Source: Vibrio penaeicida (lineage in GTDB: Bacteria; Pseudomonadota; Gammaproteobacteria; Enterobacterales; Vibrionaceae). From it: a DNA stretch of 64,000 bases. The notes below the pieces were generated by a model. That model worked only from the letters and a program-made list of their open reading frames with translations, was not told the DNA's origin and did not search any database. Location of the stretch: NCBI RefSeq assembly GCF_002933855.1, contig NZ_BFAQ01000013.1:1-64000 (forward strand), in the 5' to 3' direction. Made by a program: the position numbers and the translations under genes. The number at the start of each line of letters is the position of its first letter. The first letter of the stretch is position 1. Shown here piece by piece: positions 1 through 8,450 of this stretch.

Positions 1-131
1 TGCTGTAATTAAAGGTTATATTTTGATTTTGTGATTTATTTGTTAATTAGTTGTTGCGCGAGATTGGAAAATTTATTAGCGTAATTGGTAAGGCAAATTT
101 GTTTACTAAGGCAACATCAAGGACGAAAACC

Positions 132-1304
132 ATGAAAGGAATATTGAGTTTTGCGCCTAGCTTTGTGTTCGGCGTTGCGCTGTCGTTATCGAGTATTAAT
201 ACAAATGCATCGACAGATTTTTTAAAAGGACAATTGCTGAGTGATAGTGAGTACGCGGATTTAGTCGCTCTCGCGAAAGAAAAAAATCCCCCTAAAAACG
301 GCAAGCAATATGTGTTTGGGTTTGCCAACCTTCAACGAAACATTGCGTTTGGCGTGAAGGTTGAACAGGGTGTGGAGAAAAATGCGAATAAAGCGGGAGT
401 CGCACTAGTGATTGCAGACAATCGCCTAGATGGTCCCACTGCATTAAAAAATGCTCAGTCGTTTGCACGTAGAAACGTCGATTACGCCATCGAGTTTCAA
501 ACCGACATTAATTTCGGTCCCGCCGTTATGAAGCCTTTTAACCAAAAAAGCATTGGGGTAACCGCAATCGACATTCCAATGAAAGGGGCGACATTTTTCG
601 GAGCAAACAATCCGAAGTCTGGGTTTATGGGAGGGACTTTCCTCGCACAGGCTGCGATTAAAGAATGGGGTGAAGACAAGGTCAATCAAGGTTACTTAGT
701 TGTAGGCGGTTTGGCTCAGTCTGGTGCGGTTGTTGGCATGCGAACGGGTGGGCAGATTGCTGGTTTTAAATCCAAGCTTCCAAATTTCAAGCAAGACAAC
801 ATCATCACTATTGATACCAAGAACACGTTACAAGAATCGTTTAATCAGATGAAAAATGTGTTGGGCAGGATCCCTAAAGACGCGGTTGTAATGGGCATTG
901 CGATTAACGATCAATCGGCATTGGGAATGTTGCGAGCAGTTCAACAAGCTCAACGCGAAGACAAGAGTTTATTCGTAGGCATGGGGGCTGATGAACTTGA
1001 ACCACTTGCAAGTGAAGAACGCTTTATTGCTTCAGTTGGTTATTTTCCAGAGCGATATGGCAATTACTTAGTCCCGATTGCTCTTATGTCGTTGGCAGAG
1101 CTCGATATTCCTGAGTCTGTTTTGGTTAAGCACGTCATGGTGACTAAGAACAATATTTGTGAATTTTACTACGAGCATAAATGCCGCGATGGCAAAGGTA
1201 TGCAGTTAGAGCTTGATAACACTCAACTGTCTGCTCACCTAGATTCATTGCGTAGCGACCCTAATCTTAAAGGCTTTGAAAGCCTCGTTCCGGCACAGCC
1301 CTAA
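132..1304 (+). CDS. Sugar ABC transporter periplasmic binding protein (CUT2/RbsB-like)
   Basis: Periplasmic substrate-binding protein that would hand a sugar to the ATPase and permease encoded next. An N-terminal signal peptide (MKGILSF start, hydrophobic stretch, Ala-Ser before residue 30) is followed by a type I periplasmic binding fold resembling the RbsB family. At 390 residues it is longer than typical RbsB proteins, and a C-terminal Cys pair (CEFYYEHKC) could form a disulfide. I chose the ATG at 132 because an AAGGA lies 8 bases upstream and it puts the signal peptide at the N-terminus; the frame stays open upstream to 51. Its ligand is not readable from sequence, but the neighbours suggest a deoxy-sugar or sugar acid. 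Confidence 0.85.
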   Translation: MKGILSFAPSFVFGVALSLSSINTNASTDFLKGQLLSDSEYADLVALAKEKNPPKNGKQYVFGFANLQRNIAFGVKVEQGVEKNANKAGVALVIADNRLDGPTALKNAQSFARRNVDYAIEFQTDINFGPAVMKPFNQKSIGVTAIDIPMKGATFFGANNPKSGFMGGTFLAQAAIKEWGEDKVNQGYLVVGGLAQSGAVVGMRTGGQIAGFKSKLPNFKQDNIITIDTKNTLQESFNQMKNVLGRIPKDAVVMGIAINDQSALGMLRAVQQAQREDKSLFVGMGADELEPLASEERFIASVGYFPERYGNYLVPIALMSLAELDIPESVLVKHVMVTKNNICEFYYEHKCRDGKGMQLELDNTQLSAHLDSLRSDPNLKGFESLVPAQP

Positions 1305-1324
1305 GTACTATTGAGGTTTGTTTG

Positions 1325-2839
1325 ATGAAAGACGTTGTCTTTAATTTGAAAAATATAAACAAAGCCTTTAATGGAGTCCGAGTTCTTAGCGATGTGAACT
1401 TTGACCTTAAGCGGGGGGAGATCGTCTCCCTGCTTGGTGCCAACGGGGCAGGAAAGTCGACTTTAATGAAAATTCTCACGGGTGTTTACACTAAAGATTC
1501 CGGTGACATTGAAATTGAAGGCGCCTCCGTTAACTTTACAACACCGCAAGACGCCATCGCGCAAGGCATTAAGTTATTGCCACAAGAGATTTCGGTAATG
1601 CCAGATATGACGGTGGCAGAAAATATCTGTTTAGGAGACTTACCCGAGCGATCCGGTTTTATCAAAATGGTCGATTACGGCGTAATGAACCAAAAGACGC
1701 TCAAATTGCTTGAACAGCTTGGTGTCACCAACATATCGCCAAACAGCTTGGTGTCAGGGCTGACGACGCAACAAAAACGCATTGTAGAGTTGGCTCGTGC
1801 ATTGGATGGCGAGGCGAAAGTCATCGTATTGGATGAACCCACCGCATCGCTCAATCAGAATGAGTCAGAAGCCTTGTTTGAGTCAATTCGAGAGTTAAGC
1901 CATCGAGGCGTGAGCATTGTTTTTATTTCTCATTATCTTGATGAGGTTTTTGAGATTTCTGATCGCATTGCGGTATTACGTGACGGAGAAATGATCGGCA
2001 GCTTTGCGAAAGAAGCCACCAATATAGATGAAGTGTTAAATGCAATGTTAGGCAGCACGACTGGACCATTGTTTCCAGAATCTGATGAATCAAGGGGTGA
2101 ACCGATTTTTTCATTATCCAATATGCGAGTTCCTGAGCACATTAACGATCTCTCTTTCCAATTGCGAGAGGGGGAAATTGTGGGCTTGTTTGGGTTGATT
2201 GGGTCGGGGTTAGAGTATTTTGGTCAGGCAATTTTTGATGCAAAAGCGCTGAATGGCACGATGGATCTTGAGGTGAGGGGAAAGAAAATACAGACCCAAG
2301 ATCCGCAAACCGCGATAAGCGAAGGCATTGGTCTCGTCTCTGCGGAGAGAAAGCGCGACGGCATCATCCCCGATATGTCTGTCTCCCGAAATATGACCTT
2401 AGCCCATATTCAAAAGTTCACGGAAAACTCGTCCATTGTCGACCGAGAAAAGGAAAAGACACTCGTGACACGTTGGGTGGATAACTTAGGAATTAAGCTT
2501 GCTGATCTTGAGCAGGAAATACGGTTTCTTTCTGGAGGGAACCAACAAAAAGTATGCCTCGCTCGCTGGTTGGTTTCGGGCATTAAAGTCTTGATTTTGG
2601 AAGAGCCAACGCGAGGTGTAGATATTGGCGCTAAGAAGGATATATACCGCTGTTTGCGCGAGTTATCTCGGGAAGGCGTTGCCATCATCGTCACATCAAC
2701 CGATGCAGAAGAAATATCAGGCATCGCAGACAGAAAAATGGTTCTAGCACACGGAGATGTAGTGCTCGATACCCAAAATGACATAACCGTGCATGAGCTG
2801 ATGCACGCCGCTGCTACGCACCACAATGCGTTGCATTAA
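1325..2839 (+). CDS. Sugar ABC transporter ATP-binding protein, two fused ATPase domains
   Basis: Energising subunit of a CUT2-family importer, acting at the cytoplasmic face of the inner membrane. It carries two ABC ATPase halves in one 504-residue chain, as RbsA, XylG and MglA do. The first half has an intact Walker A (GANGAGKST) and Walker B (VIVLDEPT) but a degenerate signature (VSGLTTQQKR). The second half has a good signature (LSGGNQQK) and Walker B, with a degenerate Walker A, the usual asymmetry of this family. ATG 1325 is preferred to TTG 1322 because GAGG sits 8 bases upstream. It is separated by 20 bases from the binding protein gene and 12 from the permease gene, so one operon is likely. 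Confidence 0.93.
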   Translation: MKDVVFNLKNINKAFNGVRVLSDVNFDLKRGEIVSLLGANGAGKSTLMKILTGVYTKDSGDIEIEGASVNFTTPQDAIAQGIKLLPQEISVMPDMTVAENICLGDLPERSGFIKMVDYGVMNQKTLKLLEQLGVTNISPNSLVSGLTTQQKRIVELARALDGEAKVIVLDEPTASLNQNESEALFESIRELSHRGVSIVFISHYLDEVFEISDRIAVLRDGEMIGSFAKEATNIDEVLNAMLGSTTGPLFPESDESRGEPIFSLSNMRVPEHINDLSFQLREGEIVGLFGLIGSGLEYFGQAIFDAKALNGTMDLEVRGKKIQTQDPQTAISEGIGLVSAERKRDGIIPDMSVSRNMTLAHIQKFTENSSIVDREKEKTLVTRWVDNLGIKLADLEQEIRFLSGGNQQKVCLARWLVSGIKVLILEEPTRGVDIGAKKDIYRCLRELSREGVAIIVTSTDAEEISGIADRKMVLAHGDVVLDTQNDITVHELMHAAATHHNALH

Positions 2840-2851
2840 TTGGAGTAAGAC

Positions 2852-3853
2852 ATGGAATTAATGAAAAAAAGTCAGCCCAACTCAAATCACTCAAATGGAG
2901 ATTCTTGGTTGCGCTCATTACTTGTAGGGCAGTGGGCTAGTTTGATCGTGCTGGCGTTTTTCTACGCATTCATTTTAGTCACATTTTCAACGCTTTCTCC
3001 ATGGTTTCTTAGCTACGACAACTTAATGAGTATCGGAACCAATATGGCAGTGGTCGGGCTCATGGCGGCGGCAGGGACTCCGCTGATGATAGCGGGTGGG
3101 CTGGATCTTTCTGTTGCGGCTGTAGCCGGTTTGTCTGGCGTAACGGTTTCAATAGTTTACGAAAGCTATGGGAATATTTGGTTAGGTTGTGGAGTCGGGT
3201 TAGTACTGGGGGCAGCGTGTGGGTATGTGAATGGTTTTTTTGCTACTCGCCTCCAACTCAACCCGCTTATTGTCACATTGGGTACCATGAGTATTTTTAC
3301 TGGAACGGCGTTAGTGATGACTGGGGGGTTGTCTAAACCATTGCTGGATGATGCGTTTCAGTTTATCGGAAATGGGCAGGTTGCGAGTGTGCCGGTTCCA
3401 TTTATTTTACTGGTACTAGTCGTCGCGATGATTTGGTTTGTGTTGGCCAAAACGCGATATGGCCGCTACGTGTATGCATGCGGTGGCAATCAAGAAGCCA
3501 GCTATTTGGCCGGGGTGCCCGTTGTTGGTACTCAGATGCTTTGGTACATCTTATCTGGATTGGCTGGCGCGTTGGCTGGAATTGTGCTGGCTTCGATGCT
3601 TGGAGCAAGTGCCCCAGATGCTGCGGGGCAAAGCTTACTTACAGTTGTTGCGGCCATTATATTAGGGGGTACCAGTCTTAAAGGTGGTGTAGGTAGCGTG
3701 TGGGGAACCCTGATCGCTGTGTTACTGTTAGGCACACTAAATAATGGCTTAACGCTCATGAATGTATCGAGCTTTTGGCAAGACATCACCCGAGGTGCCG
3801 TATTGTTGTTAGCGGTGGGTGTGGATGCCGTTCGTAGAAAAGCGTTGGCGTAA
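2852..3853 (+). CDS. Sugar ABC transporter permease (RbsC/XylH family)
   Basis: Inner-membrane channel subunit of the CUT2 importer. The 333-residue chain is strongly hydrophobic, with about eight to ten predicted membrane segments from residue 27 onward. It carries the family-typical regions GGLDLSVAAVAGLSG and the GGTSLKGGVGSVWGT loop near the C-terminus that contacts the ATPase. Only one permease gene is present, so the channel would be a homodimer. A GGAG lies 6 bases before the ATG. The stop codon overlaps the ATG of the following GntR gene (TAATG), which suggests translational coupling of the regulator to the transporter. Confidence 0.93.
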   Translation: MELMKKSQPNSNHSNGDSWLRSLLVGQWASLIVLAFFYAFILVTFSTLSPWFLSYDNLMSIGTNMAVVGLMAAAGTPLMIAGGLDLSVAAVAGLSGVTVSIVYESYGNIWLGCGVGLVLGAACGYVNGFFATRLQLNPLIVTLGTMSIFTGTALVMTGGLSKPLLDDAFQFIGNGQVASVPVPFILLVLVVAMIWFVLAKTRYGRYVYACGGNQEASYLAGVPVVGTQMLWYILSGLAGALAGIVLASMLGASAPDAAGQSLLTVVAAIILGGTSLKGGVGSVWGTLIAVLLLGTLNNGLTLMNVSSFWQDITRGAVLLLAVGVDAVRRKALA

Positions 3854-4581
3854 TGATAAAAGAGAATGGAATGCATATTGAGTCTTACAAATCTATAGAA
3901 GCGTCTTCCGTATCAGAAGCGGTGGCTAAGTACATATTGGAGCAGATTCAAACGGGTCATTTTGTTGCTGGGGAGCGGTTGCCTACAGAGCGGGAAATTT
4001 CCAACGCATTGGAGGTGTCTCGCCCTAGTGTCCGAGAAGCATTACGCGGGCTAGCAATATTGGGTGTTGTACAAAGTAAGCAAGGTGGAGGTGCGTATGT
4101 CTCCTCCCTTGATGCTTTTGAATTACTTAGCCCGCTCCAGTTTTACATGACTCTTGAAAAGCTCAGTGTTGATCAGCTTTACGATGCTCGTGTCGTTATA
4201 GAGTGCGGCATTGTGGAATCTGCCAGTGTGCTCATTCAGGATTCGGATTTGGAGCATTTAAACGTATTGATACAGAAGCAACATGACGCGACGGATGATC
4301 CTTCGCTATTTAGAAAGCTGGATACTGAATTTCATCGAGTGATTGCCAATGCATCGAGTAATCCTTTTATGCAGAGAATGTCAGAAAGTTTAAATGTGCT
4401 CGGTATGGGTTACCGGAAAATGGCGAGCGAAACGCCACACCTTATTCAGCGCAGCATTGAAGACCACAAACTGATTGTCGAAGCACTAACTTTGCGTAAT
4501 ACGGAAATGGCGAAATCGGCAATGAGGCTGCATATGGAACATGTCCGTATTTCAACGCGAGAATCCGTCGAAAACGAATAG
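3853..4581 (+). CDS. GntR-family regulator, FadR/FCD subfamily
   Basis: Probable local regulator of the sugar-acid cluster. The N-terminal winged helix (residues about 15-80, with LPTEREISNALEVSRPSVRE) is typical of GntR. The C-terminal all-alpha FCD ligand domain carries the expected metal-ligand pattern: Asp in YDARVV, then His in EFHRVI, EDHKLI and HMEHV. FCD regulators usually bind organic acids or sugar acids, which agrees with the neighbouring dehydratase and hydrolase. The ATG at 3853 overlaps the permease stop; an in-frame ATG at 3871 with AGAG 6 bases upstream is an equally good start. A single polycistron would make this regulator autoregulated. Confidence 0.9.
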   Translation: MIKENGMHIESYKSIEASSVSEAVAKYILEQIQTGHFVAGERLPTEREISNALEVSRPSVREALRGLAILGVVQSKQGGGAYVSSLDAFELLSPLQFYMTLEKLSVDQLYDARVVIECGIVESASVLIQDSDLEHLNVLIQKQHDATDDPSLFRKLDTEFHRVIANASSNPFMQRMSESLNVLGMGYRKMASETPHLIQRSIEDHKLIVEALTLRNTEMAKSAMRLHMEHVRISTRESVENE

Positions 4582-4601
4582 AAAGGAAACAGGAGTGTAA
4601 G

Positions 4602-5669
4602 ATGTCCAAGGAAGGAAAAACGAGCGCAAACGGAAAAACGATCGCCGTAATCGGCACGGGGTGGTGGGCGGCTTTCAACCACCTCCCAGCATTGGAGCAA
4701 AATTCATCCGTGAATCGGATCATCGCTGTTGATACAAGCAGTGAACATCTGGAAACCGTTGCCGATAAGTTTCAGATTGACGCTACTTATTCAAGCGTAG
4801 CCAGCATGTTGGCGAATGAGAGCATTGATGGCGCTGTGATCAGCACACCTCATACCTCGCATTATGCCTGCGCCAAACCTTGCCTTGAAATGGGTATTCC
4901 TTGCATCATTGAAAAACCACTCACAGCGGATATTTCCCAAGCCCGTGAGCTGGTTTCTATTGCAGAAGCCAACAATACCTTTATTACCATGCCACATGGC
5001 TGGAATTTCGCGGAATTTACACACGCCGCTAAAGCTATGGTGGATGACGGGAAAATCGGCAAGGTTTCTCATGTTGTCTGCCAAATGGCTTCTCCTCTTG
5101 CGGATTTGTTTAATGGTGAAGAGATGGTCGATACCGAATCTCATTTATTCCGCCCTCCTACATCTACATGGTCCGATCCCAATAATGCGGGTGGATATGG
5201 CTGGGGTCAGTTAACCCATGCGTTGGGTCTTTTGTTTGAAATTTCAGGTCTTTCACCGAAAGATGTCATCGGCAAACAAACTAAATCCAAGGTCGGTGTG
5301 GATTATTATGACGCGGCCATTGTTTCTACAAATGAAGGCGCGCTAGTCAGCCTTTCTGGGGCGTCGACCATGCCTAAACACAAAGGCTTTATGCTGGATA
5401 TCCGAATGTTTGGAACCGAAGGTGTGCTCAGTGTCGATATTGAACGCCCACGTGTTTCCCTCATTCGCCATGATGGGCTTGATGAAGAGCTGGATCTTGA
5501 TGCTGGCGCAACCGATTACGATGGCATGAAACCCATACATCATTTTGTCGATTTATGTTCAGGGCAATCTGATCAGGTACATGCGTCTGGAGTTATCGGA
5601 ATGAAATCTGTCGCGGTACTGGATGCCATGTATCGCTCATTCTCCAGCGGAAAAACAGAGGAGGTTTGA
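4602..5669 (+). CDS. Gfo/Idh/MocA-family oxidoreductase
   Basis: NAD(P)-dependent sugar or cyclitol dehydrogenase by family. The N-terminal Rossmann domain starts with VIGTGWWAAFNHLPAL and carries the conserved IEKPLT motif with the family Lys (about residue 103). The C-terminal Gfo/Idh/MocA substrate domain follows (GGYGWGQLTHALGLLF near residue 200). Length (355) is normal. A GGAG lies 6 bases upstream of the ATG. It could oxidise the imported sugar at C1 or act as a 3-dehydrogenase feeding the isomerase encoded immediately downstream, a pairing seen in inositol and glycoside-oxidation pathways. The actual substrate cannot be deduced. Confidence 0.88.
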   Translation: MSKEGKTSANGKTIAVIGTGWWAAFNHLPALEQNSSVNRIIAVDTSSEHLETVADKFQIDATYSSVASMLANESIDGAVISTPHTSHYACAKPCLEMGIPCIIEKPLTADISQARELVSIAEANNTFITMPHGWNFAEFTHAAKAMVDDGKIGKVSHVVCQMASPLADLFNGEEMVDTESHLFRPPTSTWSDPNNAGGYGWGQLTHALGLLFEISGLSPKDVIGKQTKSKVGVDYYDAAIVSTNEGALVSLSGASTMPKHKGFMLDIRMFGTEGVLSVDIERPRVSLIRHDGLDEELDLDAGATDYDGMKPIHHFVDLCSGQSDQVHASGVIGMKSVAVLDAMYRSFSSGKTEEV

Positions 5670-5670
5670 T

Positions 5671-6495
5671 ATGCATTTGTCACTCACATCTTGGTCGCTC
5701 CCACAATGTAGCCTTGAAGAAGCCTGTGCGATCAGCAATGCCATTGGCATTGGCAGTTTAGATATTGGCTATTTTTATCGCTCTGCTGTAGATAAAGCCG
5801 CGCTCCTTTCTTCCCCTAGTACATGCGCTGACACTATCCGCGCACTGCCTGTTAACGTTCCATGCTTGTACCACCTATTTGGTGATTCGCTAGAAAATAG
5901 AAACTTAGCATTGGGATCGTCGCTTAAACAAAATAAAGAAGATTTCCGCAAAGTATTGGAATGTTGTCAGCTTGCTGGCATCGGAACGGCATTCATATTA
6001 CCTGGTGTCATTAATCTGGGGCAAACACGCCAAGATGCCATCAAGCAAAGTGCAGAAAACTTAAATGAGCTGGTGGAGATGTCGAGTGGGACAGGCGTGC
6101 AAGTTGCGATTGAACCTCATGTTCATTCTTGTATCGAATCGCCTGCACAAACCATGGTATTACTCGATGAAGTCCAAGGGTTAAAACTGGTGTTGGATCA
6201 CGCGCACTATGTGTGCTTAGGGTATCGCCAAGAAGAAATTGATCCTTTGCTTGAACACGCTGCGCACATCCATCTTCGTCAAACAAAAGTGGGTTACCTA
6301 CAAACGCGATTGGAACAAGGCACCATTAATTACTTGGATGTCTTTGCCCAACTTAACGCACTGAATTACCAAGGCTATCTCGCGCTGGAGTACGTACACC
6401 AAGATTACATGGGAACACTTTACGAAGACGTCCTTTCCGAAACGATTAAATTAAGAGATGTGTTTAACAGTTGGAAAGAGGCTACTCATGGTTAA
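5671..6495 (+). CDS. Sugar phosphate isomerase/epimerase family protein (xylose-isomerase-like TIM barrel)
   Basis: A 274-residue TIM-barrel protein of the AP-endonuclease-2/IolE-like superfamily, whose members isomerise, epimerise or dehydrate sugars with a divalent metal. Metal-binding acidic and His residues are visible at VAIEPHVHS, LVLDHAHYV, HIHLRQ and LALEYVHQD. The chosen ATG has GAGGAGG about 7 bases upstream; the frame is open further upstream inside the preceding gene. It begins one base after the Gfo/Idh stop codon and overlaps the next gene by 8 bases, so expression is tightly coupled to both. Confidence 0.85.
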   Translation: MHLSLTSWSLPQCSLEEACAISNAIGIGSLDIGYFYRSAVDKAALLSSPSTCADTIRALPVNVPCLYHLFGDSLENRNLALGSSLKQNKEDFRKVLECCQLAGIGTAFILPGVINLGQTRQDAIKQSAENLNELVEMSSGTGVQVAIEPHVHSCIESPAQTMVLLDEVQGLKLVLDHAHYVCLGYRQEEIDPLLEHAAHIHLRQTKVGYLQTRLEQGTINYLDVFAQLNALNYQGYLALEYVHQDYMGTLYEDVLSETIKLRDVFNSWKEATHG

Positions 6496-7267
6496 TAGAA
6501 AGACATTTTCTGAATCGCTGAGCGAAGCGGATATCTTAGCCGACCAGTTTTCGACGCCATGGGATGCGCCGACTATTCCGCCTTTTCCGTTCTCATTTCG
6601 CAATGTCGAAGTACTCACATTCACGTATCGAACAACAGAAGAAGCCATTGCTCAGTTGTTGCCACCCCCGTTATCGGTAACGGGGGATGTGGTGATGGTG
6701 CACGTTTATCGTATGAATGATACGGATTTTATTGGAGATTACCGAGAGTCGAATGTGATGGTGGGTGCCAAATTACCTGATACGAATCATCAAGGGGCGT
6801 ATTCTCCCTATCTCTTCTTGAATTCTGAAGTTGGCGTATGCCATGGACGTGAAGTGCATGGTCAGCCGAAAAAACTCGGTGCCCCCGACATTCAGTTTCG
6901 TGGCGACTTGATGGTAGGCACCATTTCACGAAATGGTATCGATATCTTTACTGGCACGCTCGCGTACAAACAGCAAAAGGACTCGCTTGAATCGCTGAAA
7001 GAGTACATGGATTTTGCTACCAACATAAACCTGAAAGCGGTGAACCATATAGATGGAAAGCCCGCAATTCGGCAGCTCACCTCGCGAAAGCTAGCCAATG
7101 TAAAGGTGACAGAGTGTTGGTCGGGGCCATGCACGGTAGAACTTAGACCCAATGCACAAGCCCCGTTGTTTCGTTTACCTGTGGTCGAAATGCTCCAAGG
7201 GTTCTATTGGAAAGGGGATTTTGATCTCGTTGAAGGCGAGATCATTCACGACTACCTAAACCAGTAA
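6488..7267 (+). CDS. Acetoacetate decarboxylase-family protein
   Basis: A 259-residue member of the acetoacetate decarboxylase (ADC) fold. The hallmark REVHGQPKK (residues about 113-121) contains the Lys that forms the Schiff base in true ADC. The downstream region HIDGKPAIRQL is also family-like. Classical ADC converts acetoacetate to acetone, but ADC-like proteins with other aldol, dehydratase or lyase activities on keto-acids are known. Sitting among sugar-acid enzymes, this one more probably acts on a keto-sugar acid. AGAGG lies 7 bases before the ATG, and the start lies within the preceding isomerase gene. Function is an inference from fold and context. Confidence 0.85.
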   Translation: MVNRKTFSESLSEADILADQFSTPWDAPTIPPFPFSFRNVEVLTFTYRTTEEAIAQLLPPPLSVTGDVVMVHVYRMNDTDFIGDYRESNVMVGAKLPDTNHQGAYSPYLFLNSEVGVCHGREVHGQPKKLGAPDIQFRGDLMVGTISRNGIDIFTGTLAYKQQKDSLESLKEYMDFATNINLKAVNHIDGKPAIRQLTSRKLANVKVTECWSGPCTVELRPNAQAPLFRLPVVEMLQGFYWKGDFDLVEGEIIHDYLNQ

Positions 7268-7285
7268 TTTAAATAAGTTAAAGGG

Positions 7286-7309
7286 CTTCACTTGTACATG
7301 TGAGTGAAG
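7286..7309 (+). terminator. Intra-operon hairpin
   Basis: CTTCACT and AGTGAAG form 7-bp arms around a 10-base loop, followed by ATGGGTTTTTG. This lies in the only sizeable gap (about 77 bases) inside the enzyme cluster, between the ADC-family and mutarotase genes. It may act as a partial terminator or mRNA-stability element splitting the operon's expression levels. The T-run is short, so strong termination is doubtful. Confidence 0.4.
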
Positions 7310-7344
7310 ATGGGTTTTTGCACCCTAAATTTAAGGAATGAATG

Positions 7345-7662
7345 ATGAAAAGTTACGCGTGGGTATTAGAAGTCAGACCCGGATATGAAGAGGAATACAA
7401 AAAACGACACGACGAAATTTGGCCAGAAATGAGTGAAGAGCTCGCGAGGTCGGGCATCACAAACTACCAGATATTCCGTCATGGTCTAACGTTGTTTGGC
7501 TACTTCGAAACAGACGATCTTCAGCAAACAATTCACTACTTAAGCGCAAGCGACATCAATGCTAAGTGGGGCGAATACATGACGCCAATTATGAAAATTG
7601 ACGTCGATACTCAAACGGGTTTTCCGTTTCTATTACCCAATCAGTTTTCATTTAAGGCATAA
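7345..7662 (+). CDS. L-rhamnose mutarotase (RhaM/YiiL) family protein
   Basis: A 105-residue dimeric alpha/beta-barrel protein that interconverts sugar anomers in the cytoplasm. Family marks are the N-terminal VLEVRPGYEEEYKKRHDEIWPEM region with the catalytic-type His, the central ITNYQIFRHG, and WGEYMTP near the C-terminus. RhaM relatives act on L-rhamnose or L-fucose type 6-deoxy sugars, and this is the best clue to the cluster's substrate. The second ATG (7345) is 7 bases after AAGGA and is preferred over the one at 7342. Confidence 0.88.
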   Translation: MKSYAWVLEVRPGYEEEYKKRHDEIWPEMSEELARSGITNYQIFRHGLTLFGYFETDDLQQTIHYLSASDINAKWGEYMTPIMKIDVDTQTGFPFLLPNQFSFKA

Positions 7663-7673
7663 GGAGAGGTGCA

Positions 7674-8450
7674 ATGAATTTTTCAAACAGAGTCGTGTTG
7701 GTTACTGGAGCAAGCAGAGGGTTAGGGGAAGCCACCGCAAAGTTACTCGCCAAGAAAGGGGCTGCTGTCACCATTATTTCTAACGAACCAACCAAGCTCG
7801 GAAAAGTCGAAAGTGCCATTTTGGACAATGGCGGACGCTGCCTGGCCATGACTTGCGACGTCAAAGATGGCGACGCAGTGCAAAATGTGGTTGCTCAAAC
7901 GGTAGAAAAATTTGGAAAAATTACGGATTTGGTGAACAACGCTGGGGTTATCCAGCCACTCGCTATGATAGAAGACGCAGACCCAGAGGCTTGGAAGCAG
8001 TGCGTATCTACACACATATTCGGCAGCTTTCATTGCGTTAAAGCGGTTATCCCACACCTTAAAAAACAATCTGATTCGAGCATTATTAACATCAGTTCTG
8101 GTGCGTCTGAAGTTCCTTTAGATGGTTGGAGTGGTTACAACTGTGGTAAAGCCGCGCTCAAAATATTCTCTGCAGTCCTACATCAAGAAGTGAATGCCTA
8201 TGGTATTCGTGTATACAGCTTAAGACCCGGTGGCGTCGATTCTCGCATGCAGGATGAAATTCGCGAAGCCAAAATCAATGATATTCCACACGCCAATATC
8301 CCTAAAGAAAACCTCATGCCTGCGATTCATGCAGCAAAAGGCATTACGCGTCTTATTCGCGATGAAGAAAATCAATACAACGGGCAGGAGCTTGATGTTA
8401 GGCACCCTCCTTTGGTAGGGGATTTTGAAAACGAGGATGAGGGGTTATGA
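7674..8450 (+). CDS. Short-chain dehydrogenase/reductase
   Basis: NAD(P)-dependent SDR of 258 residues. It shows the cofactor motif TGASRGLGEA (residues 10-19), NNAG (about 87), the catalytic Ser in NISSGASE and the YNCGK active-site pair. In deoxy-sugar acid pathways an SDR oxidises either the free sugar at C1 or 2-keto-3-deoxy-fuconate/rhamnonate at C4; either fits here. An AAGGAGAG ribosome site precedes the ATG. The stop overlaps the next start as ATGA, so the dehydrogenases are translationally coupled. Confidence 0.92.
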   Translation: MNFSNRVVLVTGASRGLGEATAKLLAKKGAAVTIISNEPTKLGKVESAILDNGGRCLAMTCDVKDGDAVQNVVAQTVEKFGKITDLVNNAGVIQPLAMIEDADPEAWKQCVSTHIFGSFHCVKAVIPHLKKQSDSSIINISSGASEVPLDGWSGYNCGKAALKIFSAVLHQEVNAYGIRVYSLRPGGVDSRMQDEIREAKINDIPHANIPKENLMPAIHAAKGITRLIRDEENQYNGQELDVRHPPLVGDFENEDEGL

